A DNA stretch of 64,000 bases from positions 1,612 to 65,611 of the forward strand of contig JAMCSN010000229.1 in NCBI GenBank assembly GCA_023381535.1. Direction: 5' to 3'. The stretch comes from Bacteroidota bacterium (GTDB lineage: Bacteria; Bacteroidota; Ignavibacteria; Ignavibacteriales; Melioribacteraceae). The notes under the pieces were generated by a model. The model worked only from the letters and a program-made list of their open reading frames with translations, was not told where the DNA came from and ran no database searches. Numbering within the stretch: position 1 is the first letter of the stretch; every line of letters starts with the position of its first letter. Below are positions 1 through 9,400 of this stretch, piece by piece. The position numbers and the translations under genes are program-made.

Positions 1-700
1 TGAAGGACTTGTGTTGACCAAGATTTTTAATAATGGTAAGTCCGCTGCAATTCTGGAAGTTAATTGTGAAACCGACTTCGTTGCCAACAGCGAAGATTTT
101 ATAAAGTTCGCAAACTTTGCTTTAGATATTATTGTTAAAGACAAGCCGAAAGATGTTGCCGCGCTGCTGGAATTATCCAAAGACGGCAAAAAAGTTGCCG
201 ACGAGTTGAATGCACTCATTGGAAAGATTGGCGAGAAGATTGAAATTTCCAGATTTGCGTTGGATAACGCCGAAAACGGTTTATTGGTTGACTACATTCA
301 TCACGGTTCAAAACTTGGAGTTGTTATTCAAGCGGATAATGTTCCGGCTGATAAGTCCGCCGAATTTCAACCCGTCTTGAAAGATATTGCGATGCAAGTT
401 GCGGCTATGCGTCCGATTTCAATTTATCGTGACGAAGTTGATAAAACGGTTATTGAAAAAGAACTCGATATTTACAAAGAACTGGCTCGTAAAGAAGGTA
501 AACCGGAACAGATCCTTGAAAAAATTGCAACCGGAAAACTGAATAAATTCTACGAAGAAAATTGTTTGTTCGAACAGGCATTCGTAAAGGACAACACGAA
601 AAAAGTTGGTGCGCTGGTTGATGAATTCAATAAAAACCATTCGTCGCAAGTGAAATTAGTCAAATTCAGAAGATTTCACCTAAGCGATGAAAAGAAGTGA
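1..700 (+). CDS. tsf: Elongation factor Ts (5' partial)
   Basis: EF-Ts is the cytoplasmic exchange factor that releases GDP from EF-Tu during translation. The gene runs in from upstream: the frame is open from base 2 and reads EGLV before the GTG at base 11, so that GTG is an internal codon, not the start. The family signature ETDFVAN follows at once, then the core ('YIHHGSKLGV', 'MQVAAMRP') and the C-terminal module ending in DEKK. Roughly the first 50 residues (the EF-Tu-binding N-terminal helical domain) are missing. With pyrH and frr downstream this is the widespread rpsB-tsf-pyrH-frr order, so rpsB is expected just before the window (inference). Confidence 0.95.
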   Translation, partial: EGLVLTKIFNNGKSAAILEVNCETDFVANSEDFIKFANFALDIIVKDKPKDVAALLELSKDGKKVADELNALIGKIGEKIEISRFALDNAENGLLVDYIHHGSKLGVVIQADNVPADKSAEFQPVLKDIAMQVAAMRPISIYRDEVDKTVIEKELDIYKELARKEGKPEQILEKIATGKLNKFYEENCLFEQAFVKDNTKKVGALVDEFNKNHSSQVKLVKFRRFHLSDEKK

Positions 701-704
701 TTTG

Positions 705-739
705 AAAAGGTCTTATTTCTAAATAAGACCTTTTTTTTT
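705..739 (+). terminator. Rho-independent terminator after tsf
   Basis: A 14-bp perfect inverted repeat (AAAAGGTCTTATTT pairing with 721-734) with a 2-base centre, so effectively a shorter stem with a 4-6 nt loop, followed by nine T residues. It starts four bases after the tsf stop and separates tsf from pyrH. Confidence 0.9.
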
Positions 740-755
740 ATATTGGAAAATAATT

Positions 756-1525
756 ATGAGCCAAAAATTAAAATACAAAAGAATTCTCCTTAAACTGAGC
801 GGCGAATCTCTTGCAGGCAAAAACGAAGTCGGTAACTTTTTGCAGGCAAAAACGAAGTCGGTATCGATTCAAAGATTCTAAATTTCTTTGCATCGGAAAT
901 TAAGAAAGTTCACGAGCTTGGCGTTCAAGTCGGAATCGTTATCGGCGGCGGAAACATCTACCGCGGGCTCGATGCCGACGGTCAAGGTATAGATCGCGTA
1001 ACCGGCGATCAGATGGGAATGCTGGCAACGGTTATAAATTCGTTGGCGCTGCAAAATGCTTGCGAGAATACGGGCATGTTCACGCGTTTAATGACCGCAA
1101 TCAATATGGAAGCGTTTGCCGAGCCATACATACGACGAAGAGCAATCCGCCATCTTGAAAAAGGAAGGGTCGTAATTTTCGGTGCCGGAACAGGGCATCC
1201 TTATTTCAGCACCGATACTGCTGCTTCGTTGCGCGCCGTTGAAATAGAAGCCGATGCAATACTGAAAGGCACTCGCGTAGATGGAATTTTCGATTCCGAC
1301 CCGGAAAAAAATCCGGATGCATCACGCTTCGAAGAAATTTCTTATTTCGATGTGATGCAGAAAAATCTCCGCGTGATGGATTTGACTGCAATAAGTTTGT
1401 GCAAAGAGAACAATCTTCCGATCATCGTTTTCAATATGGATAAACCCGATAACCTGCTGAAAGTCATCACCGGAAAAAATGTTGGAACTTCTGTCGGAAA
1501 TTTTGCGCCTGCAACTAAAAATTAA
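756..1525 (+). pseudogene. pyrH: UMP kinase, frame broken by a 29-bp partial duplication
   Basis: UMP kinase (UMP to UDP, pyrimidine nucleotide synthesis). The frame from ATG 756 opens with the expected N-terminus (KRILLKLSGESL) but ends at a TAA at 879-881. The rest of the protein resumes in another frame: GGGNIYRG nucleotide loop, '[12 protein letters not shown]', '[13 protein letters not shown]' and '[11 protein letters not shown]' are all intact. A 23-bp segment occurs at 811-833 and again at 840-862, separated by AACTTT. Deleting one copy plus spacer (29 bp) joins LAGKNEVG to IDSKILNF and gives a normal 246-residue protein. UMP kinase is essential in most bacteria, so an assembly or sequencing error is more likely than true loss. 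The ATG at 1013 is mid-protein and not a credible start. Confidence 0.88.
811..862 (+). repeat. 23-bp direct repeat inside pyrH
   Basis: Two identical 23-bp copies (811-833 and 840-862, beginning TTGCAGGCAAAAACGAAG) flank a 6-bp spacer AACTTT. The unit plus spacer is 29 bp, not a multiple of three, and accounts fully for the pyrH frameshift. Confidence 0.93.
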
Positions 1526-1545
1526 AATAAAACTGTGAGGATCTT

Positions 1546-2106
1546 ATGGTAAATCATCCGCAAGTAAAAGATGCTCGACAAAGAATGGATAAAACCATTG
1601 AAGCTTTCAGAACTGAAATTGCAAAAATAAGAACAGGCAAAGCAACCACAGCGCTTCTTGACGGAATCAAAGTGGACTACTATGGTAACCAAAGCCCATT
1701 AAATCAAGTCGGAAATGTTTCCGTCCTCGACGCCCACACGATTTCAATTACGCCGTGGGATAAAAACATGGTGCAGGTAATTGATAAAGCTATTCTTGCC
1801 TCAGATCTCGGATTGAATCCCATCAGCGACGGGACAAACATTAAAATTCCGATCCCACCCTTAACGGAAGAAAGAAGAAAAGAACTTGTAAAGCTGGTGA
1901 AGAAATTCGGAGAAGAAGCAAAAGTTGCATTAAGAAATATACGCCGTGATGCGAATGATCATCTTAAGAAACTTGAAAAAGAAAAAAAGATGACCGAAGA
2001 CGATCTAAAAGAAGCGGAAAAAGAAACGCAGAAACTTACTGATGAACACATCGGCAAGATTGATGAAATCATCAAACACAAAGAAAAAGAGATTATGGAA
2101 GTGTAA
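1546..2106 (+). CDS. frr: Ribosome recycling factor
   Basis: RRF splits post-termination ribosomes together with EF-G. The 186-residue length is that of the family (about 185). The N-terminus has the family pattern 'MDKTIEAFRTEIAKIRTGKA', and the central part carries 'SDLGLNP' and 'PPLTEERRKELVK'; the C-terminal half is a charged helix rich in K and E, as expected for the three-helix bundle. A GAGG Shine-Dalgarno lies about 7 bases before the ATG. It follows pyrH by 20 bp, presumably in one transcript that starts after the tsf terminator. Confidence 0.96.
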   Translation: MVNHPQVKDARQRMDKTIEAFRTEIAKIRTGKATTALLDGIKVDYYGNQSPLNQVGNVSVLDAHTISITPWDKNMVQVIDKAILASDLGLNPISDGTNIKIPIPPLTEERRKELVKLVKKFGEEAKVALRNIRRDANDHLKKLEKEKKMTEDDLKEAEKETQKLTDEHIGKIDEIIKHKEKEIMEV

Positions 2107-2108
2107 GG

Positions 2109-2170
2109 AAGCTGTCAGCTCGCCTCGTCTTCGACAAGTCGAAGCGGGCATTCAGCTTTCAGCTATTAGT
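2109..2170. repeat. Intergenic palindromic repeat (AGCTGAAAGCTGA family)
   Basis: Just after frr the sequence has outer arms rich in CAGCT/AGCTG around an inner 7-bp hairpin (CTTCGAC-AA-GTCGAAG, 2129-2144). CGCCTCG and AAGCGGG words in it recur in the repeats at 16681-16796, 24852-24901 and 51562-51611, and the CAGCTTTCAGC word recurs inverted near 48715-48725. It is non-coding. Confidence 0.6.
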
Positions 2171-2175
2171 TTTAG

Positions 2176-2195
2176 AACCCCGAATTGCCGGGGTT
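2176..2195 (+). terminator. Hairpin downstream of frr, possible terminator
   Basis: AACCCCG and CGGGGTT form a 7-bp GC-rich stem around AATTGC. It is followed by only a short T stretch, so termination efficiency is uncertain; the position between frr and the regulator gene fits an operon boundary. Confidence 0.4.
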
Positions 2196-2295
2196 TACTT
2201 TCCGATAAAAGACATCTTGACTTAAAATCCCATTCTCACTACCTTAAAATCAGTAAAGAAAACTTTATTCGATAAGATACTAATCATAAAAAGTC

Positions 2296-3048
2296 GTGAA
2301 TCCTCAAAATTCATATAATAAGTTAAGAGCAATAATAGTTGATGATGAACTTCATGGAAGAGAAAACCTAAAGAAGATTATTGAAAATTATTGTCATGAA
2401 ATTAAAATACTTGGATGCGCTGATTGTGTTATTGAGGCAAAAGAGCTTGTGAGCGTTCATAATCCTGATGTAGTGTTCCTCGATATTAGTATGCCGGTAC
2501 TAGATGGATTTGATTTTCTTGATGAATACGATGAACTGAACTTTATGGTCGTATTCGTAACCGCTCATAATGAATTCGGTATCAGCGCTGTAAAAGCGGG
2601 CGCCGCAGATTATCTGCTTAAACCGGTAAACATTAAAGAGCTTAAACAGACGGTTAAAAAACTTTTAATGATTAAAAATAAAAATATAAAAACAGAACAT
2701 GTTTATGAAAGGAACAAAATAGTTCTCCCTGCTTCTCACGGTTTTGATGTTGTAATTACCGAAGATATTATTCGATTGGAAGCAGATGGCTGTTATACAA
2801 AAATAATTTTTGAAAATGGAAAGAACAGAATTGTTTCCCGCACTTTAAAGGATTTTGAAGATACGCTTCCTAAAGAACAATTTTTTAGAACTCACAAGTC
2901 GCACTTAATCAATTTTAGGTATGTGAAAGACTATTCAAAAATAAGTGGAAATTTTGTAACGATGATAGACGGCAGCAAAGTTGAAATCTCACGAAGAAAA
3001 ACTCCGGAATTTATTCAAAAAATTAAGACAGCATTAAAGGCTGTCTAA
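2296..3048 (+). CDS. LytTR-family response regulator
   Basis: A 250-residue two-domain regulator. Residues about 10-125 form a receiver domain with acidic pair D16/D17, phosphoacceptor D63 in 'FLDISMP', T89 and K109 in 'LLKP'. Residues about 140-245 form a LytTR DNA-binding domain ('VSRTLKDFEDTLP', 'FFRTHKSHLINF'). LytTR proteins bind direct repeats near promoters, usually of surface or secreted products. The GTG start leaves a full receiver domain; no strong Shine-Dalgarno is visible. The next gene begins 2 bp after the stop and encodes the matching sensor kinase, so the pair is one operon. The target gene is unknown; the giant secreted protein gene downstream is the obvious candidate (inference). 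Confidence 0.92.
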   Translation: MNPQNSYNKLRAIIVDDELHGRENLKKIIENYCHEIKILGCADCVIEAKELVSVHNPDVVFLDISMPVLDGFDFLDEYDELNFMVVFVTAHNEFGISAVKAGAADYLLKPVNIKELKQTVKKLLMIKNKNIKTEHVYERNKIVLPASHGFDVVITEDIIRLEADGCYTKIIFENGKNRIVSRTLKDFEDTLPKEQFFRTHKSHLINFRYVKDYSKISGNFVTMIDGSKVEISRRKTPEFIQKIKTALKAV

Positions 3049-3050
3049 CT

Positions 3051-6050
3051 ATGCGAAAAAAAATTCTAATACTTTCTTTAATTAGCTTGCTTCAGATTAC
3101 TTCTCTTTATTCGCAGACCCCTTCATACTATCACTACACTTCTTCAGACGGACTTGCCTCATCAACTGTTTTTGATGTTTTGCAGGATAAGGAAGGATTT
3201 ATGTGGTTCGGCACATTGAACGGGCTTAGCAGGTTCGACGGAAAACATTTTAATACATTCAGTGTAAATGACGGTCTTAATTCTAATGTAATTACAGCAT
3301 TGTTGGAAGGTGACAAAGGTGAAATCTATATAGGCAATTATGAAAAAGGTATTAATGTTTTAAAAAACGGGAAAATTGAAAACTACCGTAGTAAAATTAA
3401 CGGAAAAAATTTTAACATTGCATTTTTATTGAAATCCCGGGGGAAAATATATGCTCATACACACTTTGGTGCAATTATAGTTACCGATGAAAATTCGGAT
3501 GCAGGTTCGTCGGATTATATGGTTGATCATTCACTTTATGTTGTACCGAATCCTTCATACCTAAATAGAATAGCAAAAATATCAGACAATAATTTAGTTG
3601 CTTTAACTTCCAGGGGATTATTCGGCATATACAATCGCAAGCTTGTTAAAATGAACATCAACGGCTTACCGGACACCAATCTTTATTGTCTTACTAAACG
3701 CAGCGACGGAAGTTACTTTATAGGCGCAAAAGGATGTGTCTACCAGGTGAAAAATAATCGAGTGATCAAAAAATTCAGTATGGATTTATATAACAATAAA
3801 CTTTTTTATCAAATATACTGCGATAGTAAAAACAATATCTGGTTTTCTGTTTTAGGCAAGGGCTTCTTTTTAATTCCCAATAATTCCAGTGAGATAATAA
3901 ATCTTGGAAACAAGATGGGACTTGAAAACACACAGATAGATTGTTTCTTCGAAGACAGCGAAGGAAATATTTGGATCGGCACCTACGGCAAAGGAGTTTA
4001 CTGTTTAAATAATCTTTACCTCAGAAATTACACAGAACATGACGGTTTGAATAATAATAATATTAATTCCATTGCTAAAGATAAATCGGGCAAAATATTA
4101 ATTGGAACGATTAACGGCATTAGTATTTTAAATAACGGAGTTATTGACAAATTAAAAGATAATTCGGGTAAAGTTTTATCGGGTTATATAAACAGCATTA
4201 AAAGTTATGATGATTATATTTATGTCTGCTGGGCGCCTGAAACCCCCGAGATAAAAAATGTTTCTTATAAAGGATTAAAGATTCGCTTCTTACTGTCTCC
4301 ATCATTTTTTAAAACAGATAATGATCTTTATATGTTTGGAGGTATTGGTAATGAATTAAGAATTTTGAAGGAATTTAAATTTAACCTACATGGAATTGCC
4401 CCGATTGCGATTTTTGGAGACAGCTTATTTCAAAACCGCGTAAACACTATTAGTGACGATACAAGAAATAATATTTGGGTAGGCACAAGCATGGGCTTAT
4501 GCAAATTGTCCGCACTTACAGGCAATATAACAAAAACAGGTTGGCGCAAAACTTTCTTTCCAAACGATCCCGTTCTCAGCTCAAAAATAAATTCAATCTA
4601 CCGGGATAATAAAAACAATATCTGGTTTACCGGCGTGAAAGGAATTGCAAGCTATAATCTTGAGAACGGTTCGGTTACAAGTTATTCAAACATATTAGGT
4701 CATGGTCTCTCGACCTCGACTTCAATTGCCGTGGATAATAAGAACCGGATTTGGATTGGAACAATGAAGGGTCTTTTCTTACTTGAAGGCAATTCGATTA
4801 AATTCCTTAATAGCCAAACAGGTTTACCCTCAAATGAAGTGCTTTCACTTTATTATGATAATGGTAAGAATGTTTTATACGTCGGGACCAGTGACGGTCT
4901 TTCTTTACTAGATGTAAATTTATTCGATGCTTATAAACATCCGCCGCTTAATGTTAAGATTAACCGTATCGAAGCTGGTGATTCGGTTTTCACGAACTAT
5001 AACAATTTGGTTTTTAAACCGGAACAAAATAATGTCTATATAAATTTTAGGGCGATAAATTATTCATCGCCCGGTTCCGTAATATACAAGTATGTATTAA
5101 ACGGCGAATCGAGGGAAACGCAAAATGATTTTCTTGATTTTAGTTCGCTTGAGAACGGAATTTATAATCTTCAAATTATGGCTAAAGCTCAGAATAGTGA
5201 CTGGGGCAAACCATATACTCTTAGCTTCGAAGTTAAACCTCGTTTCAATGAAACGATCTGGTATAAAGTCGGGATAGTATCTTTATTTGTTTTTGTTTCT
5301 AGTTTGATTGTAACAAGGCGCTTGAAATTGAAGAATCAAAAGATACGGGAAGAATTAGAATTATCGGAAAGGATCAATGATCTTAAACATCAAGCGTTAT
5401 CTGCCATGATGAATCCGCATTTTATTTTTAACTCTCTTAATTCAGTTCAATACCTTGTTAATTGTCAGAGAAATGAAGAAGCAAATGATTATATAGCAAT
5501 GATGTCAAAGCTGATCAGAAAAAATCTTGATACAGCTGGCAGCGGATTTATTCTTTTAAATGAAGAAATTAACCGGCTCAAACTTTATCTCGATCTGGAA
5601 AAGTTACGATTCCAGGAAAAATTTTCTTATGAGATAATCACCGGAACCGATGTTAACGCCGAAACCTTAATGATACCTAATATGATAATCCAGCCGTTTG
5701 TGGAAAATACACTTTGGCACGGTATAATTAATTCCGGCAGCAAGGGATTGGTAACAATTTCATTTTCATTTGAAGATGTAGATATTGATTCGATTTTATG
5801 CAGATCATTAATAATAAAAGTTACCGATAATGGAATAGGAATTAATGAAGCAAGAAAGAATAAAAAAGAAGATCACATTTCAAAAGGAATACAAATTATA
5901 GAAGAGCGACTTAAATTGTTAAGCACTAAGATGCAGATCCCAAAGCCAATAATGGTTGATGATCTTAGCAGCCGCAGCGATAATTCACACGGAACAGAAG
6001 TAATTATTTCTCTTCCTCCGCCGCTTTATAAAACATCTTTACCGGAGTAA
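3051..6050 (+). CDS. Propeller-type sensor histidine kinase (LytS/His_kinase family)
   Basis: A 999-residue membrane sensor kinase. A signal peptide (MRKKILILSLISLLQ, cleaved near YSQ) leads into a large periplasmic region of two-component-regulator propeller repeats (about residues 25-625; recurring 'WFGT', 'IWIGT', 'DGLSN'-type motifs), then a Y_Y_Y domain (about 631-730), one transmembrane helix (about 738-757), the LytS-type dimerisation/phosphoacceptor block with H790 in 'NPHFIFNSLNS', and an HATPase domain ('NTLWHGI', 'DNGIGI'). In Bacteroidota similar propeller sensors detect extracellular polysaccharide or other surface ligands; the ligand here is unknown. It phosphorylates, by inference, the LytTR regulator encoded 2 bp upstream. 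Confidence 0.93.
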   Translation: MRKKILILSLISLLQITSLYSQTPSYYHYTSSDGLASSTVFDVLQDKEGFMWFGTLNGLSRFDGKHFNTFSVNDGLNSNVITALLEGDKGEIYIGNYEKGINVLKNGKIENYRSKINGKNFNIAFLLKSRGKIYAHTHFGAIIVTDENSDAGSSDYMVDHSLYVVPNPSYLNRIAKISDNNLVALTSRGLFGIYNRKLVKMNINGLPDTNLYCLTKRSDGSYFIGAKGCVYQVKNNRVIKKFSMDLYNNKLFYQIYCDSKNNIWFSVLGKGFFLIPNNSSEIINLGNKMGLENTQIDCFFEDSEGNIWIGTYGKGVYCLNNLYLRNYTEHDGLNNNNINSIAKDKSGKILIGTINGISILNNGVIDKLKDNSGKVLSGYINSIKSYDDYIYVCWAPETPEIKNVSYKGLKIRFLLSPSFFKTDNDLYMFGGIGNELRILKEFKFNLHGIAPIAIFGDSLFQNRVNTISDDTRNNIWVGTSMGLCKLSALTGNITKTGWRKTFFPNDPVLSSKINSIYRDNKNNIWFTGVKGIASYNLENGSVTSYSNILGHGLSTSTSIAVDNKNRIWIGTMKGLFLLEGNSIKFLNSQTGLPSNEVLSLYYDNGKNVLYVGTSDGLSLLDVNLFDAYKHPPLNVKINRIEAGDSVFTNYNNLVFKPEQNNVYINFRAINYSSPGSVIYKYVLNGESRETQNDFLDFSSLENGIYNLQIMAKAQNSDWGKPYTLSFEVKPRFNETIWYKVGIVSLFVFVSSLIVTRRLKLKNQKIREELELSERINDLKHQALSAMMNPHFIFNSLNSVQYLVNCQRNEEANDYIAMMSKLIRKNLDTAGSGFILLNEEINRLKLYLDLEKLRFQEKFSYEIITGTDVNAETLMIPNMIIQPFVENTLWHGIINSGSKGLVTISFSFEDVDIDSILCRSLIIKVTDNGIGINEARKNKKEDHISKGIQIIEERLKLLSTKMQIPKPIMVDDLSSRSDNSHGTEVIISLPPPLYKTSLPE

Positions 6051-6180
6051 TCCTCTTTTTTTACTTACCGGTTAATTATTAATTCATACCGTTTACTTAC
6101 CAGCACACACCGCATGCTTGTTCTCTATTGTTAAGACTAACAGTCCTAATTAGATTCGAACAAAAGTCTGGTGACCTAAA

Positions 6181-6429
6181 TTGAAAATATTAGAAAAGCT
6201 GATAGGTTTTTTTAAAAAAAATAATTCTAAAACCATACCTCTTTTAGTTATTAAGAAAGAAACAGATGAAACAGACACAAAAGAATACAATTCAATTGAA
6301 GAAGCAATTGCTGATCTTGAAAACGATCCGAATGTTCCTCCCGAGAAAATCAAGAAATTAAAATCGTCTCTGAAAAACCTGAAGAGCAGAACTTCAATTA
6401 CAATTAGAAATGGCGAAATAGTTAAATAA
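6181..6429 (+). CDS. Small hypothetical protein
   Basis: An 82-residue soluble, charged protein that I do not recognise. It begins at TTG with GGTGA a few bases upstream; the N-terminus is basic and amphipathic ('LIGFFKKN'), the middle acidic, and the last part ('PPEKIKKLKSSLKNLKSR') looks helical. There is no signal peptide or membrane segment. It ends 17 bp before the giant secreted protein and is probably cotranscribed with it, after the kinase operon. Codon use resembles its neighbours. Confidence 0.6.
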   Translation: MKILEKLIGFFKKNNSKTIPLLVIKKETDETDTKEYNSIEEAIADLENDPNVPPEKIKKLKSSLKNLKSRTSITIRNGEIVK

Positions 6430-6446
6430 AATTAAACGAGGTTAAT

Positions 6447-9400
6447 ATGAAAAATCTTTTTAAAATGTTTGTGGTTCTATTTGTTTTGTACTCCGGGACA
6501 AACATATTAGCACAAACAGCATCCGTAATCTGGCCGCTTACAAGTAATCAAAATCCAAATACACCGACTGGAAATATCCAGGCGTTGCCTGAGAGTATTG
6601 GCCCCGGGTCAGCAGCTCCTTTTATGATTCTTTATCCTCTCAATTCTTATTCGAGCAATGGGCAAAGTCTTGTTACCGGTTATCAAGGACCCGGCTGGCC
6701 CGCTGCACCGGTTGACTATACCCGATACATTCAGTTCGATCTCAATCCAACTTCCGGCAATAATTTCACAGCTCAAAATATTTCATTCCAATATGGAGAT
6801 AATCCATTGCAAAGGGATTTCCACTTTTTACAAGCAGAAGTGTGGTATGCAATTGATAATAATTGGAGTAGCAGTGTTCAACTTAATTCAGCACCATTGG
6901 ATTATTTGAATACTACCATGCAGACATTTTCGAAAAGTATGAATGTTCAGGTTGCAAATGGCCAGACACTTTCGATAAGAATTTTTCCATATACTCCTAA
7001 CGGTAGCCAGTCGATGACACCAACGCTTGCAATACATAAGAATGTAATTATTGAAGGTAGGACATCTCCGGCTGATCTTAACAATGCTTCAATCTGCGGA
7101 ATGAAATTTAATGACTTGAATGGAAATGGTAGAAAAGATGAGGGTGAACTTGGATTATCCGGTTGGATAATTAATTTATCAATGGGCGCAGTTAATATGA
7201 CTGCAACAACCGGTGCCGATGGAAGTTATTGCTTTACTCAGTTACCAGCCGGCACTTATACACTTTCAGAAACACCTCAAGAAGACTATCAGCAAACTTT
7301 TCCACCTTCTCCAGGAACTCATACCATAACGCTAGCTGCCGGACAAAGTGTGGAAAATATAGACTTTGGTAACAAGCAATTACTCGGTTCGATCTGCGTA
7401 AGAAAATTCAATGACTTGATTGGAAATGGTATTGTTCTTGGGAGTGAACCGGTACTTCCGAACTGGGTTTTCAAATTAACCCACCAAAATCAAACTGGTG
7501 TTGATACACTATATGGTACAACAGATTTAAACGGTGAGGTTTGTTTCAATAACTTGACTGCTGGAACTTATACAATCTCTGAAATTAATCAGTATGGATG
7601 GCAGCAGACCTATCCAATCGCAAATGGAAACCACACTGTAACTTTAATACCGGGACAGAACCTTAGTGTTAGATTTATGAATAAACAATTATTCGGTTCA
7701 ATCTGCGGAATGAAATTTAATGACTTGAATGGCAATGGAATTAACGATAGCGAACCCGGGCTTGCCGGCTGGATAATTGAACTAACCCATAATGGATCAA
7801 CTGGATTGGTTACTATTAAGGATACAACAGATTCTAATGGAAACTATTGTTTCAATAATTTGCCGTGGGATATTTACACTGTAACCGAAGTGAATAAAAC
7901 CGGATGGGCACAAACATCGCCGGCTTCTCCCGGCAGTTACACTATAACAATAAATGCAGAGATGAATCTCATCGGAATTGATTTTGGCAACAAAGAAATT
8001 CTAAATCCCGATTGCACTGATTTTGAAAATAACTCTTTAAGTGGATGGCAAGGGAACAATACTTCAGTATCAATTCAGCAGAACGGAAACAATCATTTTA
8101 TTCAAACAACCGACCAATCTGGTCCCTCTTCGTTTTTTAATAGCAGTAAACCTTTAACAGGTAATTGGAGTAGTTTATTTGCAAATGGATGCGGTTCACT
8201 ATGCTTTGATGTCAGCTTTTTGTATGGAGGTAATCCTTATAATGGCGTTAATCCACCACAAACTTTTATCCCATATATTGTAATTCAAGGAGGTGGGTTT
8301 TCTGCCGCGTTTATTACAAACAATCCAATTTCTGTTGGAGACGGATGGCATTCTTACTGTGCACCTTTGAGTTTTCTAAATTCAGATGGAACTCTCCCTT
8401 CAAATTCTGATGGGCACTGGGTGATGTCTGTCGGCACTGCGAACGATTGGAATACTCTCTTAACTAATGTAACCAGTGTTAGGCTGCCGGTAGATCCTAC
8501 AAGCTACCAAAACGAAAAATTTGGCTATGATAATATCTGTCTAAAAAATACCGGCGATTGCAATTCTCCATTACGGCTTGGTTCAATTTGTGGAATAAAA
8601 ATTCATGATAAAAACGGCGATGGAATAAAAGATCGTAACGAAGATGGAATACCGAATTGGCCAATCACTTTAACAATTGGTACTACTACTTATAATACCA
8701 CTACTGATGCAAATGGAAATTATTGTTTTAACAATTTGCCGGCTGGTACATACACAGTTTCTGAAGCTGATCTGCCTGATTGGCGACAAGTATATCCAGC
8801 CGCACCGGGCACTCACACGGTCACACTTTTGCCCGGGGTAAATGTAACTGACATAAATTTCTCGAATGTGAAAGATCCGGATGTAAAGCTTGGTTCTATA
8901 TGCGGAATAAAATTCAACGACCTAAATGGTAATGGAATAAATGATAATGAACCCAGACTGCAAGGCTGGACTTTCCAATTATCCGGAGCTTCTAATCAAA
9001 CTGTTACAACAGATTTTGACGGTAATTTCTGTTTTACCAATTTAAGAGCGGGTGATTATACTATTAAAGAAGTAATTCAAGACGGCTGGGAGCCAACAGC
9101 GCCAAATTCAACCGGCACTTATTCTTTAACACTTTTGCCTGGGGAAAATAAAACTATTATTGCTTTTGGGAATAAAGAAAAATTAGGATCCGTTTGCGGT
9201 GTAAAATATAATGACCTTAATGGAAACGGCAGAAGAGATGATGGTGAACCCGGACTTGAGAAGTGGCAGATAACTCTTTCTTCCTGGGGATATACCGCAA
9301 GCGGATATTCCAGCGGTCCAACTTTAAATTTGGTTGGTGTTGCAACTACGGATAAGAATGGTGTCTATTGCTTCGATAATTTGAAGCCGGGCAACTACCT

